Below are positions 8,591-16,383 of a DNA stretch of 64,000 bases, piece by piece. Positions within the stretch are counted from its first letter, which is position 1; every line of letters begins with the position of its first letter. The translations under genes and the position numbers were made by a program. The notes under the pieces are model-generated. The model was not told where the DNA came from, ran no database searches, and saw only the letters and a list, made by a program, of their open reading frames with translations. The DNA is from Blautia obeum ATCC 29174 (lineage in GTDB: Bacteria; Bacillota; Clostridia; Lachnospirales; Lachnospiraceae), in NCBI RefSeq assembly GCF_025147765.1, contig NZ_CP102265.1, positions 1,061,001 to 1,125,000 of the forward strand, in the 5' to 3' direction.

Positions 8591-8824
8591 ATGATGATTA
8601 TGGAAATAAAAAGTATACTGATTAAGGATACAACAAAAGAAGAGAGAATTCGTATTGTTCAGGAGGGCCTGAATCAGTGTGGTGGTGCATGTGATTTCTG
8701 TAATGGCTGTGACAATCTGGGCGGCGGAGCGGTAGATGCTTTTTATGAACCGTACATTAATGGAGAAAAAGAACTGCGTGAGCTTAATGAAGAATACAGA
8801 AGCAACACAGGGCTCGTGAAGTAG
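8591..8824 (+). CDS. Cys-rich miniprotein A (Cx3Cx2Cx2C)
   Basis: This small protein of about 74-77 residues has an IKDTTKEERIRIVQEGL helix followed by CGGACDFCNGC, a Cx3Cx2Cx2C cluster suited to binding zinc or an iron-sulfur centre. It then carries YEPYINGEKELRELNEEYR. Three ATGs are possible at the start (8591, 8594, 8600); the GAAGGG site fits the second or third best. The next gene encodes a paralogue with the same plan. No family name is known to me; function unknown. Confidence 0.7.
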   Translation: MMIMEIKSILIKDTTKEERIRIVQEGLNQCGGACDFCNGCDNLGGGAVDAFYEPYINGEKELRELNEEYRSNTGLVK

Positions 8825-8832
8825 GTGTAATT

Positions 8833-9027
8833 ATGAGACCACCGGAAATAGAAAATTCTACAGAAGAAGAACGCAGAGAATATATAAAAAATACTTTCAG
8901 ATGCATTGCAGATTGTGATATGTGTGGTTTATGCACGGTGTTTCGTGGAAAAGATCCGGAAGTTGCCTATGCAGATTATATCAACGGTAAGCGGGTTTAT
9001 CTGGATGTATCAAAGGATTATAGATAA
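8833..9027 (+). CDS. Cys-rich miniprotein B, paralogue of A
   Basis: This 64-residue product repeats the architecture of the preceding gene: a TEEERREYIKNTF helix, CIADCDMCGLC (again Cx3Cx2Cx2C), and YADYINGKRVYLDVSKDYR, which corresponds to YEPYINGEKEL in miniprotein A. The two genes are 8 bases apart and surely cotranscribed. They probably arose by tandem duplication followed by divergence. The shared cysteine spacing and YINGK/E motif argue for a conserved metal-binding fold. Function unknown. Confidence 0.7.
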   Translation: MRPPEIENSTEEERREYIKNTFRCIADCDMCGLCTVFRGKDPEVAYADYINGKRVYLDVSKDYR

Positions 9028-9127
9028 TGAAACGGCAAAAACACGAAATATATTGAATGTATTTGAATATTTTTGCCGATAATATGATATACTATATGCA
9101 ACTAAATTATGAATCAGAGGTGTGCAT

Positions 9128-10018
9128 ATGAAGTATATTTCAGTGGCGGAAACAGCGAAAAAATGGAATATCTCAGAGCGAAGTGTGCGGAATTATTGTG
9201 CCCAGGGACGTGTACCGGATGCTTTTCTTACAGGAAAGACCTGGAACATTCCGGAGAATGCGAAAAAACCGGAAAGAGCAAATAAGAGAGTGAAATCGCC
9301 GCGTACTTTATTAGATATTTTACAGGAAGAGAAAGCGAAAAAGTATTCTGGAGGAATTTATCATAAAACGCAGATTGAGTTAACATATAATTCCAACCAT
9401 ATGGAAGGAAGTAAGCTGACTCATGATCAAACCAGGTATATTTTTGAGACAAATACGATTGGTATGGAAAATGAAGTTTTCAATGTAGATGATATAATTG
9501 AAACAGCAAATCACTTCAGATGCATAGACTTGATTATTGACAATGCAAAGGTAACTTTGACAGAGAAGTTTATCAAAAATATACATCTGATTTTGAAGAA
9601 TGGAACGAGTGATTCGAGAAAAGACTGGTTTGCAGTGGGAAATTATAAAAGGGTTCCAAATGAAGTAGGAGGTATGGCTACAGCATCTCCGGAAGAAGTT
9701 TCTACAAAGATGAAAGTATTATTGGGTGAGTATGCCCGTAAAAATGAAATAACTTTTGAAGATATTTTAGACTTCCATGTAAAATTTGAGCGTATACATC
9801 CGTTTCAGGACGGAAATGGACGGGTTGGAAGATTGCTTATGTTTAAGGAATGCCTGAAACATAATATTGTTCCGTTTATCATCGAAGATGATTTAAAAAT
9901 GTTTTATTATCGTGGTTTGAAGGAATGGAACCGTGAAAAGGGATATTTGATGGATACGTGTCTTACTGCGCAGGATCGTTATAAGGCATATTTGGATTAT
10001 TTCAGAATTCCGTATTAG
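9128..10018 (+). CDS. Fic family protein with N-terminal helix-turn-helix
   Basis: The start at 9128 is chosen because AGAGG is well placed; a GTG lies 6 bases earlier. The N-terminus (about 1-50) is a MerR/excisionase-like helix-turn-helix (SVAETAKKWNISERSVRNYC). The rest is a Fic domain with the full active motif H224-PFQDGNGRVGR, which transfers AMP or a related group from a nucleotide to a protein hydroxyl. A class II-type inhibitory helix motif is present upstream (S89-NHM-E93-G94), so the enzyme is probably self-restrained. It may bind its own promoter through the HTH. Role as regulator, toxin or stress enzyme cannot be decided. Confidence 0.87.
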   Translation: MKYISVAETAKKWNISERSVRNYCAQGRVPDAFLTGKTWNIPENAKKPERANKRVKSPRTLLDILQEEKAKKYSGGIYHKTQIELTYNSNHMEGSKLTHDQTRYIFETNTIGMENEVFNVDDIIETANHFRCIDLIIDNAKVTLTEKFIKNIHLILKNGTSDSRKDWFAVGNYKRVPNEVGGMATASPEEVSTKMKVLLGEYARKNEITFEDILDFHVKFERIHPFQDGNGRVGRLLMFKECLKHNIVPFIIEDDLKMFYYRGLKEWNREKGYLMDTCLTAQDRYKAYLDYFRIPY

Positions 10019-10044
10019 TATCTAAAAAAAGACAGGAGGAGACT

Positions 10045-10386
10045 ATGAACATACAGATTTTTGGTACAAAGAAATGTAATGATACGAAGAAAGCGGAACA
10101 TTTCTTCAAGGAACGTGGCATTAAGTATCAGTTTATTGATATGAAAGAAAAAGGCATGAGTAAGGGCGAGTTTACATCCGTTGCACAGGTCAATGGTGGT
10201 CTTGAAAATATGGTCAACTGGAATGGCAAGGATAAAGATACACTTGCGTTGATCAAATATATTGCGGATGAAGATAAATTAACAAAAGTACTTGAGAATC
10301 CGCAAGTGATTAAAACGCCTGTAGTTCGAAATGGAAAACAGTCTACGCTGGGGTATCAGCCGGATGTGTGGAAAAGCTGGAAATAA
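10045..10386 (+). CDS. ArsC/Spx-like thioredoxin-fold protein, copy 1
   Basis: This 113-residue protein has the ArsC/Spx fold: an N-terminal IFGTKKCNDTKKA with a single active-site cysteine rather than CxxC, FIDMKEKGMSKGEF, and a C-terminal segment with NPQVIKTPVVRNGK. The cis-proline of thioredoxin folds is in KTPVVR. The family includes arsenate reductases and Spx-type regulators; the lone cysteine fits an ArsC/YffB-like reductase or orphan member. A near-identical copy lies 3.3 kb downstream at 13709. The product cannot be assigned to arsenate, since no arsenic genes are nearby. Confidence 0.82.
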   Translation: MNIQIFGTKKCNDTKKAEHFFKERGIKYQFIDMKEKGMSKGEFTSVAQVNGGLENMVNWNGKDKDTLALIKYIADEDKLTKVLENPQVIKTPVVRNGKQSTLGYQPDVWKSWK

Positions 10387-10402
10387 TAGAATATTAGTGT
10401 GA

Positions 10403-10437
10403 GAGGCATCTGTCTTGATTGACAGGTGTCTTTTTAT
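10403..10437 (+). terminator. Terminator after ArsC-like copy 1
   Basis: The arms GGCATCTGTC and GACAGGTGTC pair with wobbles around TTGATT and are followed by TTTTTATC. Confidence 0.7.
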
Positions 10438-10508
10438 CTCTATACTATATACAAAATGCACAAAAAATATAAAATAATATAAAAAACTATTGTATAGCAC
10501 AAATAAAA

Positions 10509-10527
10509 ATGATAGTATCACTATCAT
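10509..10527. promoter_or_regulatory. Palindromic operator upstream of the TetR gene
   Basis: ATGATAGTATCACTATCAT is a perfect inverted repeat (ATGATAGT and ACTATCAT) around an ATC centre, 57 bases before the TetR-family start. TetR proteins normally bind such sites and repress their own operon; this is the obvious autoregulatory target. Confidence 0.65.
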
Positions 10528-10583
10528 AAATGAAAAATGATATTTAAAGCAAAATCAGCATTCAAAAGAAGGTGGTGAGAAAA

Positions 10584-11231
10584 ATGGATACAACAGAAAA
10601 AGTACCTTCAACGAGAGAACGTCAGGCACAGCAGAGACGTGAAAAGATCATTCAGGCATCGATGCAACTGTTCTGGGAGAAATGTGTGGAAGATACATCT
10701 ATGGAGGAAGTGGCGAAGTGTTCAGGGGTAGGTGTTGCTACGGTATATCGGTATTTTTCTACGAAAATAGAACTGGTGATAGAGACGGCTGAATTTTACT
10801 GGCAGAAAGTCGCGGAGAAATATCTGACAGAACTGGAGCAGACTGACACAGGATATGTGCAGCTTCAGAAAATCATGAATGTTCTGGAAAGAATATTTCA
10901 GGAAGAAAAAGCATTTCTGAAATTTCTACAGGAGTTTGATGTTTTTGTAAAGAAATATCAGATTTCTGAAGAGCGGCTGACAGATTATGAGAGTGGTATC
11001 TTACGACTGAAACCGTATGTGACAGATGCATTGGAAAAAGGGCTGGCAGATGAAAGTCTGTTTTTTACCTGTTCAATAGACGAGATGTATTTTTCATTGA
11101 CGCATACTCTCTTGGCAGTGATGCAGAAACTGGCGGTGGGAGGAGAAATTCTCTCTTCAGACCAGGCGGTTGAAGGAAATCGGCAGTTCCGTATTGTCAC
11201 GGAGCTGCTGTTGGGGGGAATCAAGGGATAA
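10584..11231 (+). CDS. TetR/AcrR family transcriptional regulator
   Basis: The start at 10584 follows GGTGG and is preferred to an upstream GTG. The 215-residue protein has a canonical N-terminal TetR HTH (QRREKIIQASMQLFWEK, then GVGVATVYRYFSTK) and a variable C-terminal ligand domain of helices. Such regulators repress neighbouring transport or detoxification genes until a small ligand binds. It heads an operon with a GPH-type transporter and a lysophospholipase-like hydrolase, and the perfect palindrome upstream is its probable operator. Confidence 0.88.
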   Translation: MDTTEKVPSTRERQAQQRREKIIQASMQLFWEKCVEDTSMEEVAKCSGVGVATVYRYFSTKIELVIETAEFYWQKVAEKYLTELEQTDTGYVQLQKIMNVLERIFQEEKAFLKFLQEFDVFVKKYQISEERLTDYESGILRLKPYVTDALEKGLADESLFFTCSIDEMYFSLTHTLLAVMQKLAVGGEILSSDQAVEGNRQFRIVTELLLGGIKG

Positions 11232-11276
11232 AATTACAATGTGTAGCAAGATAAAAATAGTATCAGGAGGTATAAC

Positions 11277-12635
11277 ATGAAAAAGTTAACAACAGCAAAA
11301 ATATGGCAGTTTGCAGCAGGACAGTTTGGATGGGCGATGTTATCTGGAATCATATCCAACTGGCTTGTGTATTTCTATCAGCCGGATAAAACGGCAATCA
11401 GTCAGGGACAGACGGTGTTTATTCCACAGGGACTGGTAGTTCTGGGGATTTTTACGATCATTGGCGGAATTACAGCGTTTGGAAGAATTTTCGATGCATT
11501 TACAGATCCTATGATTGCATCCTGGTCTGACAGATGTACATCAAAGAATGGCCGGAGAATTCCTTTTTTGAAATGGGCATCTTTGCCGCTGGTGCTTTCT
11601 ACAGTATTGGTATTCTGGTCACCGGTCAATAAAAACAGTTGGATCAACGCAGTTTTTCTATTGGTAATGATCCTGGCATATTATCTTTCCATTACTGCAT
11701 ATTGCACGCCATATAATGCACTGATTCCGGAGCTTGGACACACGCAGCAGGAGAGACTGAATATTTCTACCGTGATTTCATTTACGTTTATCGCAGGAAC
11801 AGCAGTGGCTTATCTGGCACCGATGATCTGGGGTGTATTTATTCCGGCATTTGGCAGAGTTGGAGCAATTCGTGTGACGTTTACATTGATGGCTACGGTA
11901 GCTTTTATCTGTATGTTGGTACCGGTATTCTGCATTCGTGAAAAAGATTATGTGGATACAGTTCCGGCAAAAGAGTCCGCGTTTCGTTCATTGGTTGCTA
12001 CATTCAAAAACGGTGAGTTCCGTAAATTTGTGGGTTCGGATATTTTTTACTGGATCGCACTGACGATGTTTCAGACGGGCCTGCCGTTTTTTGTTACCAG
12101 TCTTTTGAAACTTCCAGAGACAATGACAACATTATATTTTGTTGGAATGACTGCACTTTCACTGGTATTTTACGTACCTGTAAATAAGCTCACTCCAAAA
12201 CTTGGAAAGAAAAAGATGATTCTTTTTGCATTTGCCGTATTCAGTCTGGCTTATTTTTATACAGGGTTTATGGGAAAAATGATCTTTATTCCGGCAACCG
12301 TACAGGGACTGATCCTGACAGTTGTGGCGGCACTTCCTATGGCAATTTTCGGAATTCTTCCACAGGCAGTAGTGGCTGACATTGCACAGAGTGATTCGAT
12401 TAGGACCGGAAGTAATCGTGAAGGAATGTTTTATGCAGCAAGAACGTTTGCGTTCAAACTTGGACAGAGTCTTTCTATGCTGATTTTTACAGCTGTGTCT
12501 ACGATTGGTGCAGGAGATGGAACAGGGTATCGTGTGGCTGCTTTTGGCGCAGCAGTATTTTGTTGTATTGGCGGAATTATACTGGTATTTTATAATGAGA
12601 AAAAGATTAATGGAATTATTGGTGGGCAGAGATAA
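11277..12635 (+). CDS. MFS transporter of the GPH (MelB-like) family
   Basis: The 452-residue protein has about 12 membrane segments and the GPH signature after the second helix, FDAFTDPMIASWSDR, followed by SKNGRRIPFLKW. GPH members (MelB, LacS, XynP) are cation-coupled sugar or glycoside symporters; the tight link to a lipase-like enzyme and a TetR regulator makes a non-sugar substrate possible. AGGAGG lies well before the ATG. Its stop codon overlaps the next start by one base, so the two are translationally coupled. Substrate unknown. Confidence 0.85.
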   Translation: MKKLTTAKIWQFAAGQFGWAMLSGIISNWLVYFYQPDKTAISQGQTVFIPQGLVVLGIFTIIGGITAFGRIFDAFTDPMIASWSDRCTSKNGRRIPFLKWASLPLVLSTVLVFWSPVNKNSWINAVFLLVMILAYYLSITAYCTPYNALIPELGHTQQERLNISTVISFTFIAGTAVAYLAPMIWGVFIPAFGRVGAIRVTFTLMATVAFICMLVPVFCIREKDYVDTVPAKESAFRSLVATFKNGEFRKFVGSDIFYWIALTMFQTGLPFFVTSLLKLPETMTTLYFVGMTALSLVFYVPVNKLTPKLGKKKMILFAFAVFSLAYFYTGFMGKMIFIPATVQGLILTVVAALPMAIFGILPQAVVADIAQSDSIRTGSNREGMFYAARTFAFKLGQSLSMLIFTAVSTIGAGDGTGYRVAAFGAAVFCCIGGIILVFYNEKKINGIIGGQR

Positions 12636-13621
12636 TGAAAATTATACAGGAAGATAACTTTGCGGACATTATGAAAGATGAAGTGGAGCCGTATTTGTAT
12701 GCACATTGCAGAGAATGTTATATTACAGGAGCAAAAGAGCCTGAACGAAGAGAAAAAAACGGCAAACTTCATGTGAAATTTTATGAGACAGACAGGCCAA
12801 AGGGGGTTATTATCATAAGTCATGGTTTTACGGAGGGTGCACAGAAATATGATGAAATGATATATTATTTTCTGAAGGCTGGATACCATGTGTGCATGCC
12901 AGAACATATGGGTCACGGTTTGAGTTATCGACTGACAGAGGATCCATCACTGGTACATATTGATACATGGAAACGTTTTGTACGAGATTTTCTGAAGGTG
13001 TGTCATGTAGTAAAAGAGCAGTATTCTGAGCTTCCGTTGTTTTTGTTTGCACATTCTATGGGCGGGGCGATTGGCACGATCGCAGCTGCATGGGAGACGG
13101 AGCTTTTTCAGAAGATCATACTCAGTTCGCCGATGATACGGCCGCTTACCGGAAATGTGCCATGGTCGGTGACTGTTGCAATTGCACAGGTAGAATGTCT
13201 GGCGGGAAGAAATGCAAGGTATGTGATCGGTCAGAAACCTTATGACGGAAGTGAAATTCTTGAGACAAGTGCTGCAGTTTCAGAAGCAAGATTTACCAGG
13301 TATAACGAGATCCGCAAGCAATCCAGAGAAATCCAGACAAGTGCAGCCTCTTATGGATGGCTTCTTGCTTCAATAAAAATGAGCTGGTATCTGAGATATC
13401 ATGGATGGAAAAAACTTACTGCACCGGTACTTTTATTTCAGGCAGAGAAAGATGCGTTTGTTTCTGTCCAGGCGATACAAAAATTTGCGAAGAAACTGCA
13501 GCGAAAAGGGCGGACTTCATGTGAATATATGTATATGCCTGGAAGTAAACATGAAATATTTGGAAGTGATGACGAGACGATGCAGGCATATGTAGAACGA
13601 ATTTTGAGTTTTTTGGAATAA
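12635..13621 (+). CDS. Alpha/beta hydrolase (lysophospholipase/monoacylglycerol lipase-like)
   Basis: The 328-residue soluble enzyme shows the hydrolase_4 fold: IIISHGFTEGAQKYD (oxyanion region), PEHMGHGLSYR, the nucleophile elbow AHSMGG near residues 139-144, a late Asp in LFQAEKDAFVS and the catalytic His in PGSKHEIFG. Members cleave lysophospholipids, monoacylglycerols or other esters. It overlaps the transporter stop codon by one base and is regulated with it by the TetR protein. A plausible scheme is import of a lipid-like or esterified compound followed by hydrolysis; this is inferred. Confidence 0.85.
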   Translation: MKIIQEDNFADIMKDEVEPYLYAHCRECYITGAKEPERREKNGKLHVKFYETDRPKGVIIISHGFTEGAQKYDEMIYYFLKAGYHVCMPEHMGHGLSYRLTEDPSLVHIDTWKRFVRDFLKVCHVVKEQYSELPLFLFAHSMGGAIGTIAAAWETELFQKIILSSPMIRPLTGNVPWSVTVAIAQVECLAGRNARYVIGQKPYDGSEILETSAAVSEARFTRYNEIRKQSREIQTSAASYGWLLASIKMSWYLRYHGWKKLTAPVLLFQAEKDAFVSVQAIQKFAKKLQRKGRTSCEYMYMPGSKHEIFGSDDETMQAYVERILSFLE

Positions 13622-13708
13622 AGAAATTGAGAAAAGCAGGGATTGGTATGGACATGTAGCAGTGAATTTTTTGGATATGTTTACAACGAAATAGAAAAGG
13701 AGAACACG

Positions 13709-14050
13709 ATGAACATACAGATTTTTGGTACAAAGAAATGTAACGATACGAAGAAAGCAGAACGATTTTTTAAAGAACGTGGTATTAAATTTCAATTTAT
13801 TGATATGAAAGAAAAAGGCATGAGTAAGGGTGAATTTACTTCTGTTGCACAGGCAAACGGTGGTCTTGAAAATATGATTAACTGGGAATGCAAGGACAAA
13901 GATATGCTTGCATTGATTAAATATATTGCCAATGAGGATAAACTGGAAAAGGTACTTGAGAATCCGCAGGTGATCAAGACACCGGTGGTCAGAAATGGAA
14001 AGCAGTCTACGCTCGGATATCAGCCGGATATATGGAAGGATTGGAAATGA
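13709..14050 (+). CDS. ArsC/Spx-like thioredoxin-fold protein, copy 2
   Basis: This is a near-duplicate of the protein at 10045, same length (113 aa), differing at about a dozen positions (for example AERFF for AEHFF and NWECKDKDM for NWNGKDKDT). The start at 13709 is fixed by AAAGGAG and by the alignment with copy 1. The single active-site cysteine in TKKCNDTKKA is kept. It is followed after 4 bases by a methyltransferase gene, so the second copy has a different operon partner than the first. Direct repeats of this size can recombine and would delete the intervening 3.3 kb. Confidence 0.82.
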   Translation: MNIQIFGTKKCNDTKKAERFFKERGIKFQFIDMKEKGMSKGEFTSVAQANGGLENMINWECKDKDMLALIKYIANEDKLEKVLENPQVIKTPVVRNGKQSTLGYQPDIWKDWK

Positions 14051-14054
14051 TTTT

Positions 14055-14651
14055 ATGAACCAAAATGAAACACAATGGGATAAATTGCTGAAGATCAAAA
14101 CCACCGGACGGGACGATTCTCGTTCGGATCAGTATCGATATCCATATGAGCCGACGCAGTATTGTGTATTGGAGCGGCTGGCAAACAATGGCTTGATAAC
14201 GAAGAAAAATGTGCTTCTGGATTATGGTACAGGAAAGGGACGAGTATGTTTTTATCTGTCTTATCAGACGCGATGCAGATCTATTGGTGTTGAGTATGAT
14301 GAGCGAATTTTTGAGAGTGCCGAAGCAAACCGAGAACATGCTGTATCAGGCAGGAAGGTTTCGTTTGAACTGACCAGTGCAGAAAAATATACAGTCCCGT
14401 CTGAAGTGGACAGATGTTATTTTTTTAATCCGTTTTCTGTGGAGATCCTGCGCAAAGTTCTTGCTGGAATTTATGAGTCATATTATGAGAAACCAAGAGA
14501 AATTTTACTGATGTTTTATTATCCGTCAGAAGAATACCTTGGCTGTCTCATGACCGAAGAACAATTGATGTTCTACGATGAGATCAATACAGAAGATTTG
14601 TTTGAAGGGAAGAATGATCGAGAGAAAATACTAATATTTTCAGTTGATTGA
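14055..14651 (+). CDS. SAM-dependent methyltransferase-like protein
   Basis: The protein of 198 residues has motif I VLLDYGTGKGRVCFYLS with the glycine-rich SAM-binding loop and the acidic residue ending beta-2 in SIGVEYDER. A CYFFNPFSVEIL segment resembles the post-II motif of class I methyltransferases acting on small molecules. The start lies 4 bases after the ArsC-like stop, so the two are cotranslated. Substrate unknown; pairing with a redox protein might point to thiol or metalloid chemistry, but nothing in the sequence shows it. Confidence 0.75.
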   Translation: MNQNETQWDKLLKIKTTGRDDSRSDQYRYPYEPTQYCVLERLANNGLITKKNVLLDYGTGKGRVCFYLSYQTRCRSIGVEYDERIFESAEANREHAVSGRKVSFELTSAEKYTVPSEVDRCYFFNPFSVEILRKVLAGIYESYYEKPREILLMFYYPSEEYLGCLMTEEQLMFYDEINTEDLFEGKNDREKILIFSVD

Positions 14652-14752
14652 ATAAAAAATTAACCTCAAATGCCTTTGATCCACTTGTATAATAAAACTA
14701 TAAACAATACTTACGATTTATATAGGAGCTGAAGAAATTTGAAATGTTTTAT

Positions 14753-14787
14753 GGGATATGAGACAAATTGTCTTGTATCCTTTTTTC
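14753..14787 (+). terminator. Terminator after the methyltransferase operon
   Basis: A long hairpin with arms GGATA plus AGACAA and TTGTCT plus TATCC is followed by TTTTTTC. It closes the ArsC-methyltransferase unit. Confidence 0.7.
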
Positions 14788-14843
14788 TATATTTCACCGG
14801 GAAAAGTTATAGAAAAAAATCTGTAGTTTTTTTGTGTTCTATC

Positions 14844-14871
14844 TTGACGAATAGTAAAAAGATTGTATTAT
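14844..14871 (+). promoter_or_regulatory. Strong promoter now driving a gene relic
   Basis: TTGACG and TATTAT are separated by 16 bases. The promoter is well formed, but what follows is only a fragment of an alcohol dehydrogenase before the ROK regulator, so the transcript now probably serves the ROK gene. Confidence 0.5.
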
Positions 14872-14940
14872 ATAAATATAAAGTAAAAACGTTGTACTAA
14901 ATAAAAGCATCACAATGCATGGAGGGGATTTTATTCTCGA

Positions 14941-15082
14941 AGTAGGTGGCGGCGATTGGGCAAGTCATATGATGGAACATGAACTTGGAGGAATGTTTGA
15001 TGTGGCACATGGTGCAGGATTTGCGACAATCTGGGGAATCCGGGCTATGGAAGAATACGATGGCGAAATGATTTTGTGGTAA
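14941..15082 (+). pseudogene. Relic of an iron-containing alcohol dehydrogenase
   Basis: One frame reads DWASHMMEHELGG and then MFDVAHGAGFATIWG, ending IRAMEEYDGEMILW and a stop. This is the metal-binding region of group III iron-dependent alcohol dehydrogenases (BDH-like), where the HELGGMFDVAHGAG helix supplies histidine ligands. The rest of the roughly 390-residue enzyme is missing. It lies in a 460-base gap that also holds a terminator and a good promoter. Certain as a homology fragment, surely non-functional. Confidence 0.75.
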
Positions 15083-15114
15083 GATAAGACCAAAAGCATA
15101 TGGGAGCAGGAAAA

Positions 15115-16320
15115 ATGGCGAAATCAGGAGTCAACAATACACTTTTAAAACAGAGAAACCGGGGGCTGATCCTAAAACTGATCGCGACAGGACAATGCAG
15201 TTCCAGGATCGAGTTATCGCAGAAAACGGGACTTGCCAAGATGACCGTCACTTATATCGTGAATGAGTTTTTGGAACGAGGGATCTTTGAGGAACGGCAA
15301 AAAGTACAGGTAGAAGGAAAGGGACGCAATCCGGTACAGCTATGCATTTCAGATAAGGCACCGAAGCTGATCGGTGTGCATCTTTATCGGGAAATCTGCA
15401 GTGTGATTCTCTGCGATATACAGTTGAAACTGCTAAAAAAGATTTGTTTTCCGGTAACTGAAGAGACAGCACCTCAGCTGATGGAGCACATCTTTCATGC
15501 ACTGGATCAGATTATGGAAACACTGGGAGATGAGAAGATATACGGGATTGGAATCGGCGCAATCGGGCCGGTGGATAAGAATCGGGGTAAGATCCTGGCA
15601 CCGCCGAATTTTTATGGGCTGCATGACCTGGAAATTGCCAGGGAAATAGAGGAACATTGTCATATGCCAGTCTTTTTTGATGGGGAGAGTAACTGTGCCG
15701 CGATCATGGAGAAATATTATGGCGCAGGAACGGACTGTGAGGATTTTATTTATGTAGATCTGGCGAACGGTGTGGGCTCCGGACTGGTTGTAAATGGGGA
15801 ATTGTATGCGAATACCAGTGGAATGATCTGTGAACTGGGGCATACGAGCATTGACTGGCAGGGAGAACCATGCAGCTGCGGAAACCGGGGATGCCTGGAA
15901 CGCTATATTTCCAGCAATGTACTTGAAAGCCAGCTTCAAAAAGTAACTGGGGATATGAAAGATTTTCGGGGATTTTGCCAGGAAATGGATGAAGCAATCA
16001 AGGAAGGTGAAGGGAATACATTTACCAAAAGACAGCAGGATATGGATCGGGTCTTTACCGAAATGACAGAGAAACTGTCTTGTGCGCTGGTAGGGTTTGT
16101 CAACAGCCTGAATCCACAGAAGATTATCATCGGCCATGAGGGTTACTGGATTCCAGATCCATATCTCTGTAAGATAGAGAAACTGGTTAATGAACGGCAT
16201 ATTGAACGGAAATATCGCCAGATACAGGTGGTAAAATCCGGTTTTAAAGATGAAGCGACCGTTTATGGGTGTACAGGAGCACTGCTGACAGCGGTATTTG
16301 AGGGAAGTTTTTTTGACTAG
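15115..16320 (+). CDS. ROK family transcriptional regulator
   Basis: The start at 15115 is preferred over 15100 because GGGAGCAGG fits it. The protein (401 aa) has an N-terminal winged helix (CSSRIELSQKTGLAKMTVTYIVNEF) and a C-terminal ROK/sugar-kinase fold with the zinc motif ELGHTSIDWQGEPCSCG followed by NRGCLERY. A canonical ROK phosphate loop is less clear, as usual in the NagC/XylR repressor branch. Such proteins repress sugar genes until a sugar or sugar phosphate binds. The following gene is a Gfo/Idh/MocA oxidoreductase, a sugar-type enzyme that is a likely target. Confidence 0.88.
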   Translation: MAKSGVNNTLLKQRNRGLILKLIATGQCSSRIELSQKTGLAKMTVTYIVNEFLERGIFEERQKVQVEGKGRNPVQLCISDKAPKLIGVHLYREICSVILCDIQLKLLKKICFPVTEETAPQLMEHIFHALDQIMETLGDEKIYGIGIGAIGPVDKNRGKILAPPNFYGLHDLEIAREIEEHCHMPVFFDGESNCAAIMEKYYGAGTDCEDFIYVDLANGVGSGLVVNGELYANTSGMICELGHTSIDWQGEPCSCGNRGCLERYISSNVLESQLQKVTGDMKDFRGFCQEMDEAIKEGEGNTFTKRQQDMDRVFTEMTEKLSCALVGFVNSLNPQKIIIGHEGYWIPDPYLCKIEKLVNERHIERKYRQIQVVKSGFKDEATVYGCTGALLTAVFEGSFFD

Positions 16321-16383
16321 GAAAAGTTAATAGATCTTGTAGTGAAAATTTGGGGTTAAAAAATGGAAAGTGAGGCAAAGGCT

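Noticed and set aside
15433..16200. Leftward 255-codon frame opposite the ROK gene
   Set aside because: Shadow of the ROK regulator, whose domains and motifs are clear on the plus strand.
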